The position numbers were made by a program, and so were the translations under genes. The notes under the pieces are model-generated. The model was given only the letters and a program-made list of their open reading frames with translations. It searched no databases and was not told the origin of the DNA. Positions 14,047-21,466 of a stretch of 35,578 bases of DNA are shown piece by piece (the first letter of the stretch is position 1; each line of letters opens with the position of its first letter). This DNA comes from Gemmatimonadota bacterium (GTDB lineage: Bacteria; Gemmatimonadota; Gemmatimonadetes; Longimicrobiales; Gaopeijiaceae), in assembly GCA_030430625.1 (NCBI GenBank), contig JAUIKL010000017.1:1-35578 (forward strand), in the 5' to 3' direction.

Positions 14047-16593
14047 GTGCGGCTCCTCACCCGATCGAGCGTTCGATACTGGCTGGGGCATCGGCTCCAG
14101 ACCGCCCTCTCGATCCTCGGCGTCGCGCTCGGTGTGGCGGTCGTCCTCTCGATCGACATGGCGATCGACGCCTCACGCGAGGGCTTCCGGATATCCGCAG
14201 AGACGGTGGCGGGGCGTGCTACACACACGCTGACGCGGGCCTCCGGCGATGTCCCGGATCGGTGGCTGGGCGTGGTCCGCCGTGATCTCGGGGTGCGCCT
14301 CTCGGCCCCCATCGTCGAAGGGTACGCGCGCTCCGATCTCGTGTCGGGGCGGACCCTCCGCGTACTCGGTGTCGACCCGCTCTCCGAGGGGCCGTTCCGG
14401 TCGTACCTCGCCAGCGCGGTGAACGATCGGGGGATGGGGCGCTTCGTCTCCGACCCCTTCGCGGTCTACGTCTCCTCGGTGTTGGCCGACGGCGCGGGCC
14501 TGACGGTCGGTTCCGACCTCCCGGTGACCGCCGCGGGTCGGTCGTGGATACTGACGGTGGCGGGCATCATCGATCCCATCGACGATCTCCAGCGTTCGGG
14601 CCTGGCCGACGTCCTCCTCATGGACATCGCCGGAGCCCAGGATCTGCTCGGATCGGTGGGCGTGCTCACTCGCATCGACCTTCGCCTGGACGATGGAGTG
14701 GAGCCGACTCTGGATCGAGCCATCGCTGCGGGTCTCCTCACCGCGGACGCGTCGCTCGATCCCATCGGGACGCGGTCGGAGACGCTCAGCGGAATGATCG
14801 GCGCCTTCGACGTGAATCTGACGGCGCTCAGCCTCCTGGCGCTCGTCTTCGGGATGTTCCTGATCTACAACGCGGTGACTTTCTCCGTGGTGCAGCGACG
14901 CTCCCTCTTCGGCCGGTTGAGAGCCGTCGGCGTCACGCGGGGCGAGGTCGTTCGCCTGATCCTGCGCGAAGCCGCCGTCGTCGGCGTGGTCGGCGCGCTC
15001 GTCGGGATCGGCCTCGGTGTCCTGCTCTCGCGAGGGCTGGTGGGCATGGTGTCGAGGACGATCAACGATCTGTACTTCGCGGTGTCGGTCCGAGGCGTCG
15101 AGGTCGACCCACTCCTCCTTCTAAAGGCCGCGTCCCTCGGGGTCGGCGCGACCCTCGTCGCGGCCCTCCCACCGGCGCTCGAGGCCGGCGGCGCCAACCC
15201 GCGACTCGCCGCCCTCCGCTCGGAGATCGAGGTCCGGGCCCGGCAGTGGGTGCCGCGCATCGCGGCCGGAGGCCTCGGTGCCGCCGCGCTCGGCGGCCTC
15301 GTCCTCACGGTTCCGACGCGTTCCCTGATCGTCAGCTTCACGGGCCTCTTCCTGATCATCACCGGCCTGGCGCTCGCGACTCCGGGCGGGACCCTCGTCG
15401 TGGTTCGACTCGCCCGACCCGCACTGACGGCGCTGCTCGGAGTCGAGGGGACGATGGCCGCACGAGGGGTCGGTGCGTCGCTGAGTCGGACGGGGCCGGC
15501 CATCGCGGCGCTCGTCGTGGCGGTCTCGGTCACCGTCGGCCTCGGCGTGATGATCGACAGCTTCCGGGGCAGCCTCACGCGCTGGCTCGACGGAACGCTG
15601 CAAGCGGACATCTATGTCTCTCTGCCCGGCGCGACGCCCTCACGAGCGGCGGGTACCCTTTGGCCCTCGATCGTCGAGGACTTCACGGCCCACCCGGCCG
15701 TGGTGGGACACAGCACGTACCGGGGACAGAGACGCGTGGAGGGCGGGGACGTCTACGATCTGGTGGCGCTCGACCTCGACCCGCGTGGGGAGGCGGCGTT
15801 CGCCTTCCTTCCGGGGTCCGAGCCCGACGCCCTGAGCCGCTTTCGAGCCGGGGACGCCGTGATCGTGTCGGAACCCTACGCGTACCGGCGGGGGCTGGAC
15901 GTCGGTGCATCGGTCCGGATCTCCGGCGAGCATGCCGGAGTCGACGTTCCGATCGCCGGCGTCTTTCGGGACTACGGATCGGAGCAGGGGACCGTGATGA
16001 TGGGACGAGTCCTCTACGATCGACTCCACAGCGATCGCGGGATCACCTCACTGGGGCTCTTCCTCGTCCAAGGGGCCGACTCGGAGGCGGTCGTGACCGA
16101 ACTCCTCCGATCGGTTCCCGAGGACCGGTCCGTGATCGTCCGCACGAACGACACCCTCCGCTCCGCATCACTGGAGGTCTTCGAGCGAACCTTCCGTGTC
16201 ACGGCCGTTCTCCGACTCCTCGCTTTCATCGTGGCGTTCGTCGGAGTTCTCGGTGCGCTCGCCGCGCTTCAACTCGAGCGCGGCCGCGAACTGGGGCTAC
16301 TCCGTGCCACAGGGATGACGCCGGGGCAGCTCTGGCGTGGTGTCGTCGCTCAGACCGGCCTGTTGGGGCTGGCGGCCGGGGTGCTGTCGATCCCGATGGG
16401 GCTCGCGCTGTCCTGGGTCATGGTCTACGTCGTCAACAAGCGCTCTTTCGGGTGGACGCTCGACATGCGCGTGGCACCGGACATCCTGCTCCAGGCCGTG
16501 GTTCTGGCCGTCGTAGCGGCGGTCCTGGCCGGTCTGGGGCCCGCCCGCACGATGGCGAAGACGCGGCCGGCCGTGGCCCTGAGAGGGGAGTGA
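14047..16593 (+). CDS. FtsX-domain ABC permease, AttF/AttG-like
   Basis: An 848-residue inner-membrane protein. The first helix follows LGHRLQTALSILGVALGVAV, then a periplasmic MacB-like core, a three-helix FtsX block (~260-390), a central pair of helices (~410-470), a second periplasmic region and a final FtsX block (~720-848) ending GPARTMAKTRPAVALRGE. This is a LolC/MacB-style permease fused from two halves, working as a dimer or pseudo-dimer with the ATPase encoded just upstream. I place the start at the GTG at 14047, 1 nt after the ATPase stop; the in-frame GTG at 14014 would overlap the ATPase by 32 nt. The stop overlaps the next gene as TGATG. Confidence 0.88.
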   Translation: MRLLTRSSVRYWLGHRLQTALSILGVALGVAVVLSIDMAIDASREGFRISAETVAGRATHTLTRASGDVPDRWLGVVRRDLGVRLSAPIVEGYARSDLVSGRTLRVLGVDPLSEGPFRSYLASAVNDRGMGRFVSDPFAVYVSSVLADGAGLTVGSDLPVTAAGRSWILTVAGIIDPIDDLQRSGLADVLLMDIAGAQDLLGSVGVLTRIDLRLDDGVEPTLDRAIAAGLLTADASLDPIGTRSETLSGMIGAFDVNLTALSLLALVFGMFLIYNAVTFSVVQRRSLFGRLRAVGVTRGEVVRLILREAAVVGVVGALVGIGLGVLLSRGLVGMVSRTINDLYFAVSVRGVEVDPLLLLKAASLGVGATLVAALPPALEAGGANPRLAALRSEIEVRARQWVPRIAAGGLGAAALGGLVLTVPTRSLIVSFTGLFLIITGLALATPGGTLVVVRLARPALTALLGVEGTMAARGVGASLSRTGPAIAALVVAVSVTVGLGVMIDSFRGSLTRWLDGTLQADIYVSLPGATPSRAAGTLWPSIVEDFTAHPAVVGHSTYRGQRRVEGGDVYDLVALDLDPRGEAAFAFLPGSEPDALSRFRAGDAVIVSEPYAYRRGLDVGASVRISGEHAGVDVPIAGVFRDYGSEQGTVMMGRVLYDRLHSDRGITSLGLFLVQGADSEAVVTELLRSVPEDRSVIVRTNDTLRSASLEVFERTFRVTAVLRLLAFIVAFVGVLGALAALQLERGRELGLLRATGMTPGQLWRGVVAQTGLLGLAAGVLSIPMGLALSWVMVYVVNKRSFGWTLDMRVAPDILLQAVVLAVVAAVLAGLGPARTMAKTRPAVALRGE

Positions 16594-17792
16594 TGGCTGA
16601 GATGCTGCACTCCGATCCCACCCCTGGCCCTGGCCGCGCGTGCCTACTCGCACTCACCCTCCTCCTCGCCGGCGCCTGCTCCGAAGAACGTGCCGAGGTT
16701 GCGGCCATCGGATCGGGCCTGTCCCTGGTCGAAACACTGGGCGGCGCCGATACCGTCGGCTACGCACGCGCCGACACCGCCCGGGACTTCGACTTTCCGC
16801 GGGACCACGGACCGCACCCCGACTTCCGAACGGAGTGGTGGTACGTGACCGGCAATGTCTCGGCCGACGACGGGCGGGCGTACGGCTTTCAGTTCACGAT
16901 CTTTCGATCCGCGCTCTCGCCGGACGCGGGTGAGGCCGAGTCGGCGTGGGCCACGAACCAGGCGTACATGGGTCACCTCGCACTCACGGACGTCGAGGCC
17001 GAGCGCTTCCGTGCGGAGGAGCGCTTCGCGCGCGGTGTGCCGTGGTTGGCCGGTGCCGAGGCGACCCCCTTCCGCGTGTACCTGGAGGACTGGTCTCTGG
17101 CGGCTGTCGACCCGGGGGCGGGGACCGCCCCGTTCCCCATGAGGTTGTCCGGCGAGATCGACGGTGCTCGGCTCGATCTCACGATGGAGGCGGGTAAGCC
17201 CCTCGTCCTCCAGGGGGAGCAGGGGCTGAGCCAGAAGGGGCCCGAGCCGGGCAACGCATCGTATTACTACGCCCACACACGGATGCCGACGGCGGGATGG
17301 CTGGTCGTCGAAAGCGACTCCGTGGCGGTCGAGGGACTCGCTTGGCTCGACCGGGAGTGGTCCACCTCGGCCCTCTCTCCCGGGCAGGTCGGTTGGGACT
17401 GGTTCGCCCTCCAACTCGACGACGGTTGGGAGATGATGGTCTACCAACTTCGGCGGGAGGACGGGAGCGCCGATGCCCTCAGCGACGGCGTGCTCATCGA
17501 CCCCACCGGACAGCGGGTTCCCCTGGAGTGGGGGAGGGACGTGGAGGTGACGGTGACCGAGGAGTGGGCGTCCCCGGTCGACGGTGTCCTCTACCCGGCC
17601 GGATGGCGGATTCGCGTCCCGGACCGCGGATGGGACCTCGCCGTGACCCCGGTGATCGCGGATCAGGAGTTGCGCCTGGCCTTCCGCTACTGGGAGGGGG
17701 CGGTTCGGGTGGTGGGGCAGGGAGAGGCCGGCGTCGAGGTCGAGGGTCGCGGCTACGTCGAACTCACCGGGTACGCGGAGGCGGGTCGGTAG
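16593..17792 (+). CDS. AttH/CrtC-like lipocalin-fold lipoprotein
   Basis: A 399-residue protein translated by TGATG coupling with the permease, with GAGGGGAG just ahead. LLALTLLLAGAC (18-29) is a lipoprotein-like signal ending at Cys29, although alanine at -3 is off consensus. The body is the AttH/hydroxyneurosporene-synthase family: HPDFRTEWWYVTGNV (75-89), GFQFTIFRS, then SYYYAHTRM and AWLDREWSTS, all hallmark segments of this double-lipocalin fold. In Agrobacterium attEFG encode an ABC exporter and attH lies beside it; the gene order here matches. CrtC relatives hydrate carotenoids, but with an export cassette and no carotenoid genes a lipid-carrier or hydrolase role is more likely. Actual substrate is unknown. 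Confidence 0.85.
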   Translation: MAEMLHSDPTPGPGRACLLALTLLLAGACSEERAEVAAIGSGLSLVETLGGADTVGYARADTARDFDFPRDHGPHPDFRTEWWYVTGNVSADDGRAYGFQFTIFRSALSPDAGEAESAWATNQAYMGHLALTDVEAERFRAEERFARGVPWLAGAEATPFRVYLEDWSLAAVDPGAGTAPFPMRLSGEIDGARLDLTMEAGKPLVLQGEQGLSQKGPEPGNASYYYAHTRMPTAGWLVVESDSVAVEGLAWLDREWSTSALSPGQVGWDWFALQLDDGWEMMVYQLRREDGSADALSDGVLIDPTGQRVPLEWGRDVEVTVTEEWASPVDGVLYPAGWRIRVPDRGWDLAVTPVIADQELRLAFRYWEGAVRVVGQGEAGVEVEGRGYVELTGYAEAGR

Positions 17793-17795
17793 CCG

Positions 17796-18443
17796 TCACC
17801 CGACGATCGACACGGCGGCCTCGATCTCCTCCGGGACGATCCAGTGTCCGATCGGGTAGTCGCCAGCCTGGAAGGGGATCCCGGCGGTGGCCAGGCGCGC
17901 GCGGCCTCGCTCGGCGATCTGGAAGGGAATCGCCGGATCGGCGAGTCCGTGGCCCCAGTAGATCGGCGGGGCCGACGCACCGTGCTCCGATGGATCGACG
18001 TGTGCGGCCAGGAAGCCGGAGAAGTTCCAGACGGCGGCCACTCGGCCGGGGTGGGTCAGCGCGTACGCGAGGCTGGTCGTGCCCCCTTGGGAGAAGCCCC
18101 CGAGCACGACACGGCCCGGGGTGAAGTCCACGATCCCAGGGAGTGACTCGAGTAGGTCGTCGACCCGGCTCAGGCTCGCCGCCAGCGTCTCCTCGACGAC
18201 GCGGTCCTCGGCCCGGTAGCGGTACCAGGCCCACCCTGGGCCGTAGCCCCAGAGGGCCCCGTGGTTCGGCGCCTGTGGGGTCACGACCGTCCAGTCGGAG
18301 GGCAGCGCCGGCGCGAGGGACTGAAGGTCGTCCATATGGCTGCCACGCCCGTGGAGCAGCACCGCGACCGTGCCGCCGTCGGCAGCGTCGTCGGGCCGGC
18401 GGAGGCGGTACTCGAGGAGCGGGGTGGGATCTGCGTTCGTCAT
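17796..18443 (-). CDS. Alpha/beta hydrolase, phospholipase/carboxylesterase family
   Basis: A 215-residue cytoplasmic esterase of the Abhydrolase_2 family. VAVLLHGRGS (26-35) forms the oxyanion region, Ser118 sits in GGFSQGG, and Asp169 (HGLADP) and His200 (IGHWI) complete the triad. Relatives hydrolyse short acyl esters, and the neighbours of MhqO-type dioxygenases are often MhqD-like esterases of exactly this family. ATG at 18443 is chosen; a TTG at 18452 would overlap the upstream stop as TTGA and is a real alternative, giving translational coupling. It forms an operon with the dioxygenase gene and converges on the AttH-like gene with 3 nt between stops. Confidence 0.88.
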   Translation of the reverse strand: MTNADPTPLLEYRLRRPDDAADGGTVAVLLHGRGSHMDDLQSLAPALPSDWTVVTPQAPNHGALWGYGPGWAWYRYRAEDRVVEETLAASLSRVDDLLESLPGIVDFTPGRVVLGGFSQGGTTSLAYALTHPGRVAAVWNFSGFLAAHVDPSEHGASAPPIYWGHGLADPAIPFQIAERGRARLATAGIPFQAGDYPIGHWIVPEEIEAAVSIVG

Positions 18444-18448
18444 GTGGG

Positions 18449-19519
18449 TCAATCGATAGGGACGAGGGCGCGCTCGACCTCGTCGCGGCTAGGCTCGAGC
18501 CAATCGGGAAGCTTCAGGGCCTGGCCCAGACTCTCGACGGGTTCGTCGATCGCGAAGCCCGGGCCGTCTGTGGCGATCTCGACGAGCAGCCCGTCGGGCG
18601 CGCGGAAGTAGATGCTCTCGAAGTAGCTCCGGTCCAGAATATCGCTCACTCGGAGGCCCATGCCGACGAGGTGCTCGCGCCACGCGACCTGCTCCTCGGC
18701 GTCCTTCGCGCGGAATGCGATGTGGTGTGTCTGGCCCGCACCGGGGCGGGCACGGACGGTCGTGTTGGACCAGTCGAAAAGGGTCATCGACGACCCCGGT
18801 GTGACGACGCCGTCTTCGTAGTGGGCCCAGAAGAAGTGGCGGGTCTTTCCGTCGTCCTGGTTCACGGTCTTCTTGACCAGGCGGAGGCCCAAAGCTTCCT
18901 CGTAGAACGCTCCGTTGGCGTCGAGGTCGTCGGTGATGGCCGAAATGTGGTGGATGCCATCCAGGCGCATGTCCGCTGTGACCTCGGGAACCGGGTCGGG
19001 CCAGGTCGTGGCCGCGATCTCACCTTCGTCCCTCCCGGTCGGCAGTCGTTCTTCGGCCGGCATGACCAACTCCGCACCGAGTGCGTCTGCGGGTTCGTCG
19101 AAGTCGTAGCCCGGACCGCGGGTCGCGATCTCGAGGATCTGACCGTCGGGGTCGGAGAAGTACAGACTCTTGAAGTAGCCCCGGTCGAGGGGGCCGGTCA
19201 CGGGCACACCCGCATCGGTGAGGCGGCGCTTCCACTTCAGCTGCGCCTCGGGGGTCGAAACCGTCAGCGCCAGATGGTGGACGCCTCCGGCTCCCCAACG
19301 CCCCTGACCGGCGTCGCGCCATTCGAAGAAGGTCAGGATCGACCCGGGTCGGCCGGTCTCGTCACCGAAGTACAGGTGGTAGGCGGACGGGTCGTCGAAG
19401 TTGACCGTCCGCTTGACCAGCCCGAGACCGAGCAGTCGGCCGTAGAAGTCGATCGTTCGGCGCGCGTCCCGCGACACCATCGTGATGTGGTGGAAACCGA
19501 GAGTTCTCAGCGTGCTCAT
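18449..19519 (-). CDS. Ring-cleaving dioxygenase, MhqO-like two-domain VOC protein
   Basis: A 356-residue vicinal-oxygen-chelate protein built of two homologous halves. Metal-ligand positions repeat: GFHHITMVS (His10/11) and GIHHISAIT (His190/191), GVHHLALTV (81/82) and THHIAFR (265/266), and ILEIATRGPG (Glu130) with LVEIATDGPG (Glu314). The segments LVKRTVNFDD and LVKKTVNQDD are characteristic of the MhqO/MhqA-like hydroquinone dioxygenase group. A role in quinone or catechol detoxification is therefore likely. ATG at 19519 has AGGAGG 7-8 nt upstream. The esterase follows with almost no gap, and a 28-bp palindrome covers its promoter, fitting a quinone-responsive mhq-type operon. Confidence 0.9.
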   Translation of the reverse strand: MSTLRTLGFHHITMVSRDARRTIDFYGRLLGLGLVKRTVNFDDPSAYHLYFGDETGRPGSILTFFEWRDAGQGRWGAGGVHHLALTVSTPEAQLKWKRRLTDAGVPVTGPLDRGYFKSLYFSDPDGQILEIATRGPGYDFDEPADALGAELVMPAEERLPTGRDEGEIAATTWPDPVPEVTADMRLDGIHHISAITDDLDANGAFYEEALGLRLVKKTVNQDDGKTRHFFWAHYEDGVVTPGSSMTLFDWSNTTVRARPGAGQTHHIAFRAKDAEEQVAWREHLVGMGLRVSDILDRSYFESIYFRAPDGLLVEIATDGPGFAIDEPVESLGQALKLPDWLEPSRDEVERALVPID

Positions 19520-19554
19520 CACCTACCTCCTGGGTCGGAGTGCATGCCTAAGTA

Positions 19555-19584
19555 GACAATCATTCAAAGTTGAAGCATTGTCAA
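19555..19584 (-). promoter_or_regulatory. 28-bp interrupted palindrome overlapping a TTGACA -35 box
   Basis: Centred at 19568.5, the dyad reads GACAAT-N2-TTCAA-N2-TTGAA-N2-ATTGTC, with both arm pairs in perfect register (19555-19582). On the minus strand a consensus TTGACA -35 box occupies 19584-19579, inside the outer arm, and a weak GATTGT -10 follows after 17 nt. Binding of a dimeric MarR- or HxlR-type repressor here would block the dioxygenase-esterase operon. No regulator gene is adjacent. Confidence 0.65.
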
Positions 19585-19623
19585 TGGACCGCATTTCCTT
19601 CGTCGGGGTGGGCCCGGCCGTCC

Positions 19624-20403
19624 TCAGCGGACGGCTTCGACGACCTCTCTCATCGCTCGGACGCCGTCGACCAATCGTGGCCCCGGCCGCCCCATGTAGG
19701 GCTCGCCGATGCAGAAGACCCGCTCGTTCTTCACGAACGGGAGGTCCCGCCATCGCGGGTTGCCCAGGACGACGTCGGGCCGGTACTTGGCCGGGTCGAC
19801 ACCGCACCACGAGAGGACGACGGCGTCCGGCTCCAGCTGCGCCACTTCGTCGTCGGTCATCGGTCGACTCTTGTGATCCTCGTGTCCGAGAAGCGCCCGG
19901 CCACCGGCTCGCTCGACGACCTCCGTGGCCCACGAGTGTCGGCCGGGCGTGATGACCGGCTTGGGCCACCACTGGACGAGGATCGTGGGGCGATCGGGAG
20001 ACGCATCATCCAGCGCATGGGTGGGGGGATCCAGCTCGGCGCGCATGTCGTCGACGAGCGCTTCGGCCCGACGCTCGACTCCCAGGTGCTTCGCGATCAG
20101 CCGGATGTCGTCGTAGACGTCGTCGATCGAGGTCGGCTCCGGCGCGAGGTAGGGGAGCCCCGAGGCCTCGAGTCGTTCGACGACCTTCTCGTGACCCGGC
20201 ACGGTCAGCGTCGCCAGGACGAGGTCGGGTCGGAGGTCCGCCACACGGGCGATGTCGATCTCGAGGTCGGGCCCGACGCGAGGCAGGGAGGAGACGACGT
20301 CGACCGGGTAGTCGGAGTGATCGTCGACGCCCACCAGGAACTCAGCGCAGCCCAGGGCGCAGACGATTTCCGTGTTCGAACACGCAAGAGAGACGATTCG
20401 CAT
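19624..20403 (-). CDS. BtuF-like cobalamin/corrinoid-binding protein without signal peptide
   Basis: A 259-residue type III periplasmic-binding-protein fold of the BtuF/FhuD class. RIVSLACSNTEIVCALG (2-18) is the first strand-helix of these proteins, followed by VGVDDHSDYP, LRPDLVLATL, the long linker helix around 105-125, and ILVQWWPKPVITPGRHSW in the C-terminal lobe. The start at 20403 gives no signal peptide or lipobox, and no upstream in-frame Met improves this, so the protein appears cytoplasmic. Signal-less BtuF-like proteins are widespread and poorly understood; no BtuCD is encoded here. It is divergent from the peroxiredoxin-like gene across 92 bp. Confidence 0.8.
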   Translation of the reverse strand: MRIVSLACSNTEIVCALGCAEFLVGVDDHSDYPVDVVSSLPRVGPDLEIDIARVADLRPDLVLATLTVPGHEKVVERLEASGLPYLAPEPTSIDDVYDDIRLIAKHLGVERRAEALVDDMRAELDPPTHALDDASPDRPTILVQWWPKPVITPGRHSWATEVVERAGGRALLGHEDHKSRPMTDDEVAQLEPDAVVLSWCGVDPAKYRPDVVLGNPRWRDLPFVKNERVFCIGEPYMGRPGPRLVDGVRAMREVVEAVR

Positions 20404-20495
20404 GGCTGCGGTACCCGGAGTGGGGGCGGCCGGTTTCGGGCACAATCGGGCCGAGGGGGTGTTCACCCTGAGACCGACCACCAACCCGGAGAACC

Positions 20496-21077
20496 ATGGC
20501 CCGCACGCCTTCGACGATGCTCGACCTCGGCACACCCGCGCCCGACTTCGCCCTCCCCGACCCCAGGACCGGGGCGGTCGTCTCACTCTCGGACTTCGAC
20601 GATGCGTCGGCTCTCGTCGTCATGGTCCTGTCGAACCACTGCCCGTTCGTGAAGCACATCGCCGACGAGCTGGCCTCATTCGGACGACAGTATGCGGAGC
20701 GGGGGGTGGCCACGGTCGGAATCTGCGCCAACGACGTGGAGCGCTACCCGGACGACAGCCCGGAGAAAATGGTCGAGGAAGCCGACCTTCGCGGCTACAC
20801 CTTCCCCTACCTGTACGACGCGGGGCAGGAGGTCGTCCGGGCGCTGCGCGCGGCGTGCACGCCCGACTTCTACCTCTTCGATCGGGACCGGCGTCTGGTC
20901 TATCGGGGGCAGTTCGATGCCAGCCGCCCCTCGCTTCCGACGCCGGTGACGGGTGAGGATCTTCGCGCCGCGTGTGATGCCGCGCTCGCGGGGGACGGGC
21001 CGATCGAGGAACAGCTGCCGAGCCTCGGATGCAACATCAAGTGGAAGCCCGGAAATGAACCGGAGTGGTTTGCGTAG
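20496..21077 (+). CDS. Thioredoxin-fold peroxiredoxin-like protein (PRX_like1 group)
   Basis: A 193-residue cytoplasmic AhpC/TSA-fold protein. GTPAPDFALPDPRTG (12-26) is the usual peroxiredoxin entry, and SNHCPFVKHI (46-55) is the signature of the PRX_like1 subfamily, with Cys49 as the likely redox residue. Family members usually read CNHCPFV; here the first Cys is Ser, so no CxxC pair exists. Cys76 and Cys120 are other candidates for a resolving partner. The C-terminus CNIKWKPGNEPEWF is conserved in the group. GGAGA lies 2-3 nt before the ATG at 20496, somewhat close. Peroxide reduction is plausible but not shown for most members. Confidence 0.85.
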   Translation: MARTPSTMLDLGTPAPDFALPDPRTGAVVSLSDFDDASALVVMVLSNHCPFVKHIADELASFGRQYAERGVATVGICANDVERYPDDSPEKMVEEADLRGYTFPYLYDAGQEVVRALRAACTPDFYLFDRDRRLVYRGQFDASRPSLPTPVTGEDLRAACDAALAGDGPIEEQLPSLGCNIKWKPGNEPEWFA

Positions 21078-21104
21078 TCAGAGGCGTGTCAGGTATCACA
21101 CAAC

Positions 21105-21144
21105 AAAAAGAGACGCCACCGGCGAACTTCTCCGGTGGCGTCTC
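21105..21144 (-). terminator. Intrinsic terminator with U-tract on the minus strand
   Basis: A perfect 13-bp stem, GAGACGCCACCGG (21110-21122) with its complement at 21132-21144, loop of 9 nt. On the minus strand the stem is followed by TTTTTGTTG, a proper U-tract. On the plus strand, after the gene ending at 21077, no T-run follows. The orientation implies a minus-strand transcript arriving from 21145-21400. Confidence 0.75.
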
Positions 21145-21210
21145 ACCGTCGCAGCCCAGCGCGATGGCCGGGTACGGCGCGAACAGCGAACTACTAAGAT
21201 TCGGTTCGGC

Positions 21211-21273
21211 TTAGAAGCCGCTCCAGCGATCGCTTGCCCGTGCCGGGCTGGACAGGGTACTCGGACTAGACAA
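21211..21273 (-). CDS. Possible 20-residue peptide with a maximal Shine-Dalgarno sequence
   Basis: A TTG at 21273 opens a 20-codon frame ending in TAA. The peptide is serine-rich in its first half and ends RASDRWSGF. Directly upstream is AGGAGGTGATCC (21285-21274), a full 12-nt complement of the 16S rRNA 3' end, with GGAGG 6 nt from the TTG, an ideal spacing. A seven-codon frame from ATG at 21300 ends with its TGA inside this Shine-Dalgarno. I do not recognise the peptide. Such a ribosome binding site is hard to explain by chance, but the frame is too short for coding statistics and could equally be a leader peptide. Confidence 0.35.
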   Translation of the reverse strand: MSSPSTLSSPARASDRWSGF

Positions 21274-21403
21274 GGATCACCTCCTGTTTTGGGTTGACAT
21301 AGGGCGCGGACGCCGGCGGGCTCGAGGCCCGCGGTCCCCGATCGACGCCTTCTGGGGCTGTCGTTCGGGGCCCAGATCGGAACAACCAGCTCCGATCAAC
21401 GCC

Positions 21404-21433
21404 ATGTTACACCTTGGACGGGCAGGGCCGCAA
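21404..21433 (-). promoter_or_regulatory. Candidate promoter of the small minus-strand transcript
   Basis: TTGCGG (21433-21428), 18-nt spacer, TAACAT (21409-21404). Each box matches consensus only partly (3/6 and 4/6). It is supported mainly by its position, 7 nt before the first base of a perfect hairpin. It is divergent from the MBL gene starting at 21467. Confidence 0.35.
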
Positions 21434-21466
21434 GCCTCGCTGCACGAGGTCTGGTAGGAGAGGGGA

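Larger units (their letters stand above)
21105..21397 (-). ncRNA. Putative structured small RNA or small-peptide transcript
   Basis: The 389-bp gap between the peroxiredoxin-like and MBL genes reads as a short minus-strand transcription unit. Promoter-like boxes TTGCGG (21433-21428) and TAACAT (21409-21404) are 18 nt apart. The predicted start falls at a perfect 7-bp hairpin, GATCGGA/TCCGATC (21397-21391 with 21381-21375). A second hairpin, GCGGGC-CTCGA-GCCCGC, lies at 21332-21316. A 12-nt Shine-Dalgarno precedes a 20-codon frame (21273-21211), and several more short stems follow it. The unit closes with a 13-bp hairpin and five T residues. I recognise no known RNA: it does not match tmRNA, 6S, SRP RNA, RNase P or tRNA-Sec signatures. 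Confidence 0.45.

Noticed and set aside
21274-21285. GGATCACCTCCT on the plus strand as a 16S rRNA 3'-end fragment
   Set aside because: The match is only 12 nt; the preceding bases do not match helix 45. On the minus strand it is a perfect Shine-Dalgarno in front of a frame, a better explanation.
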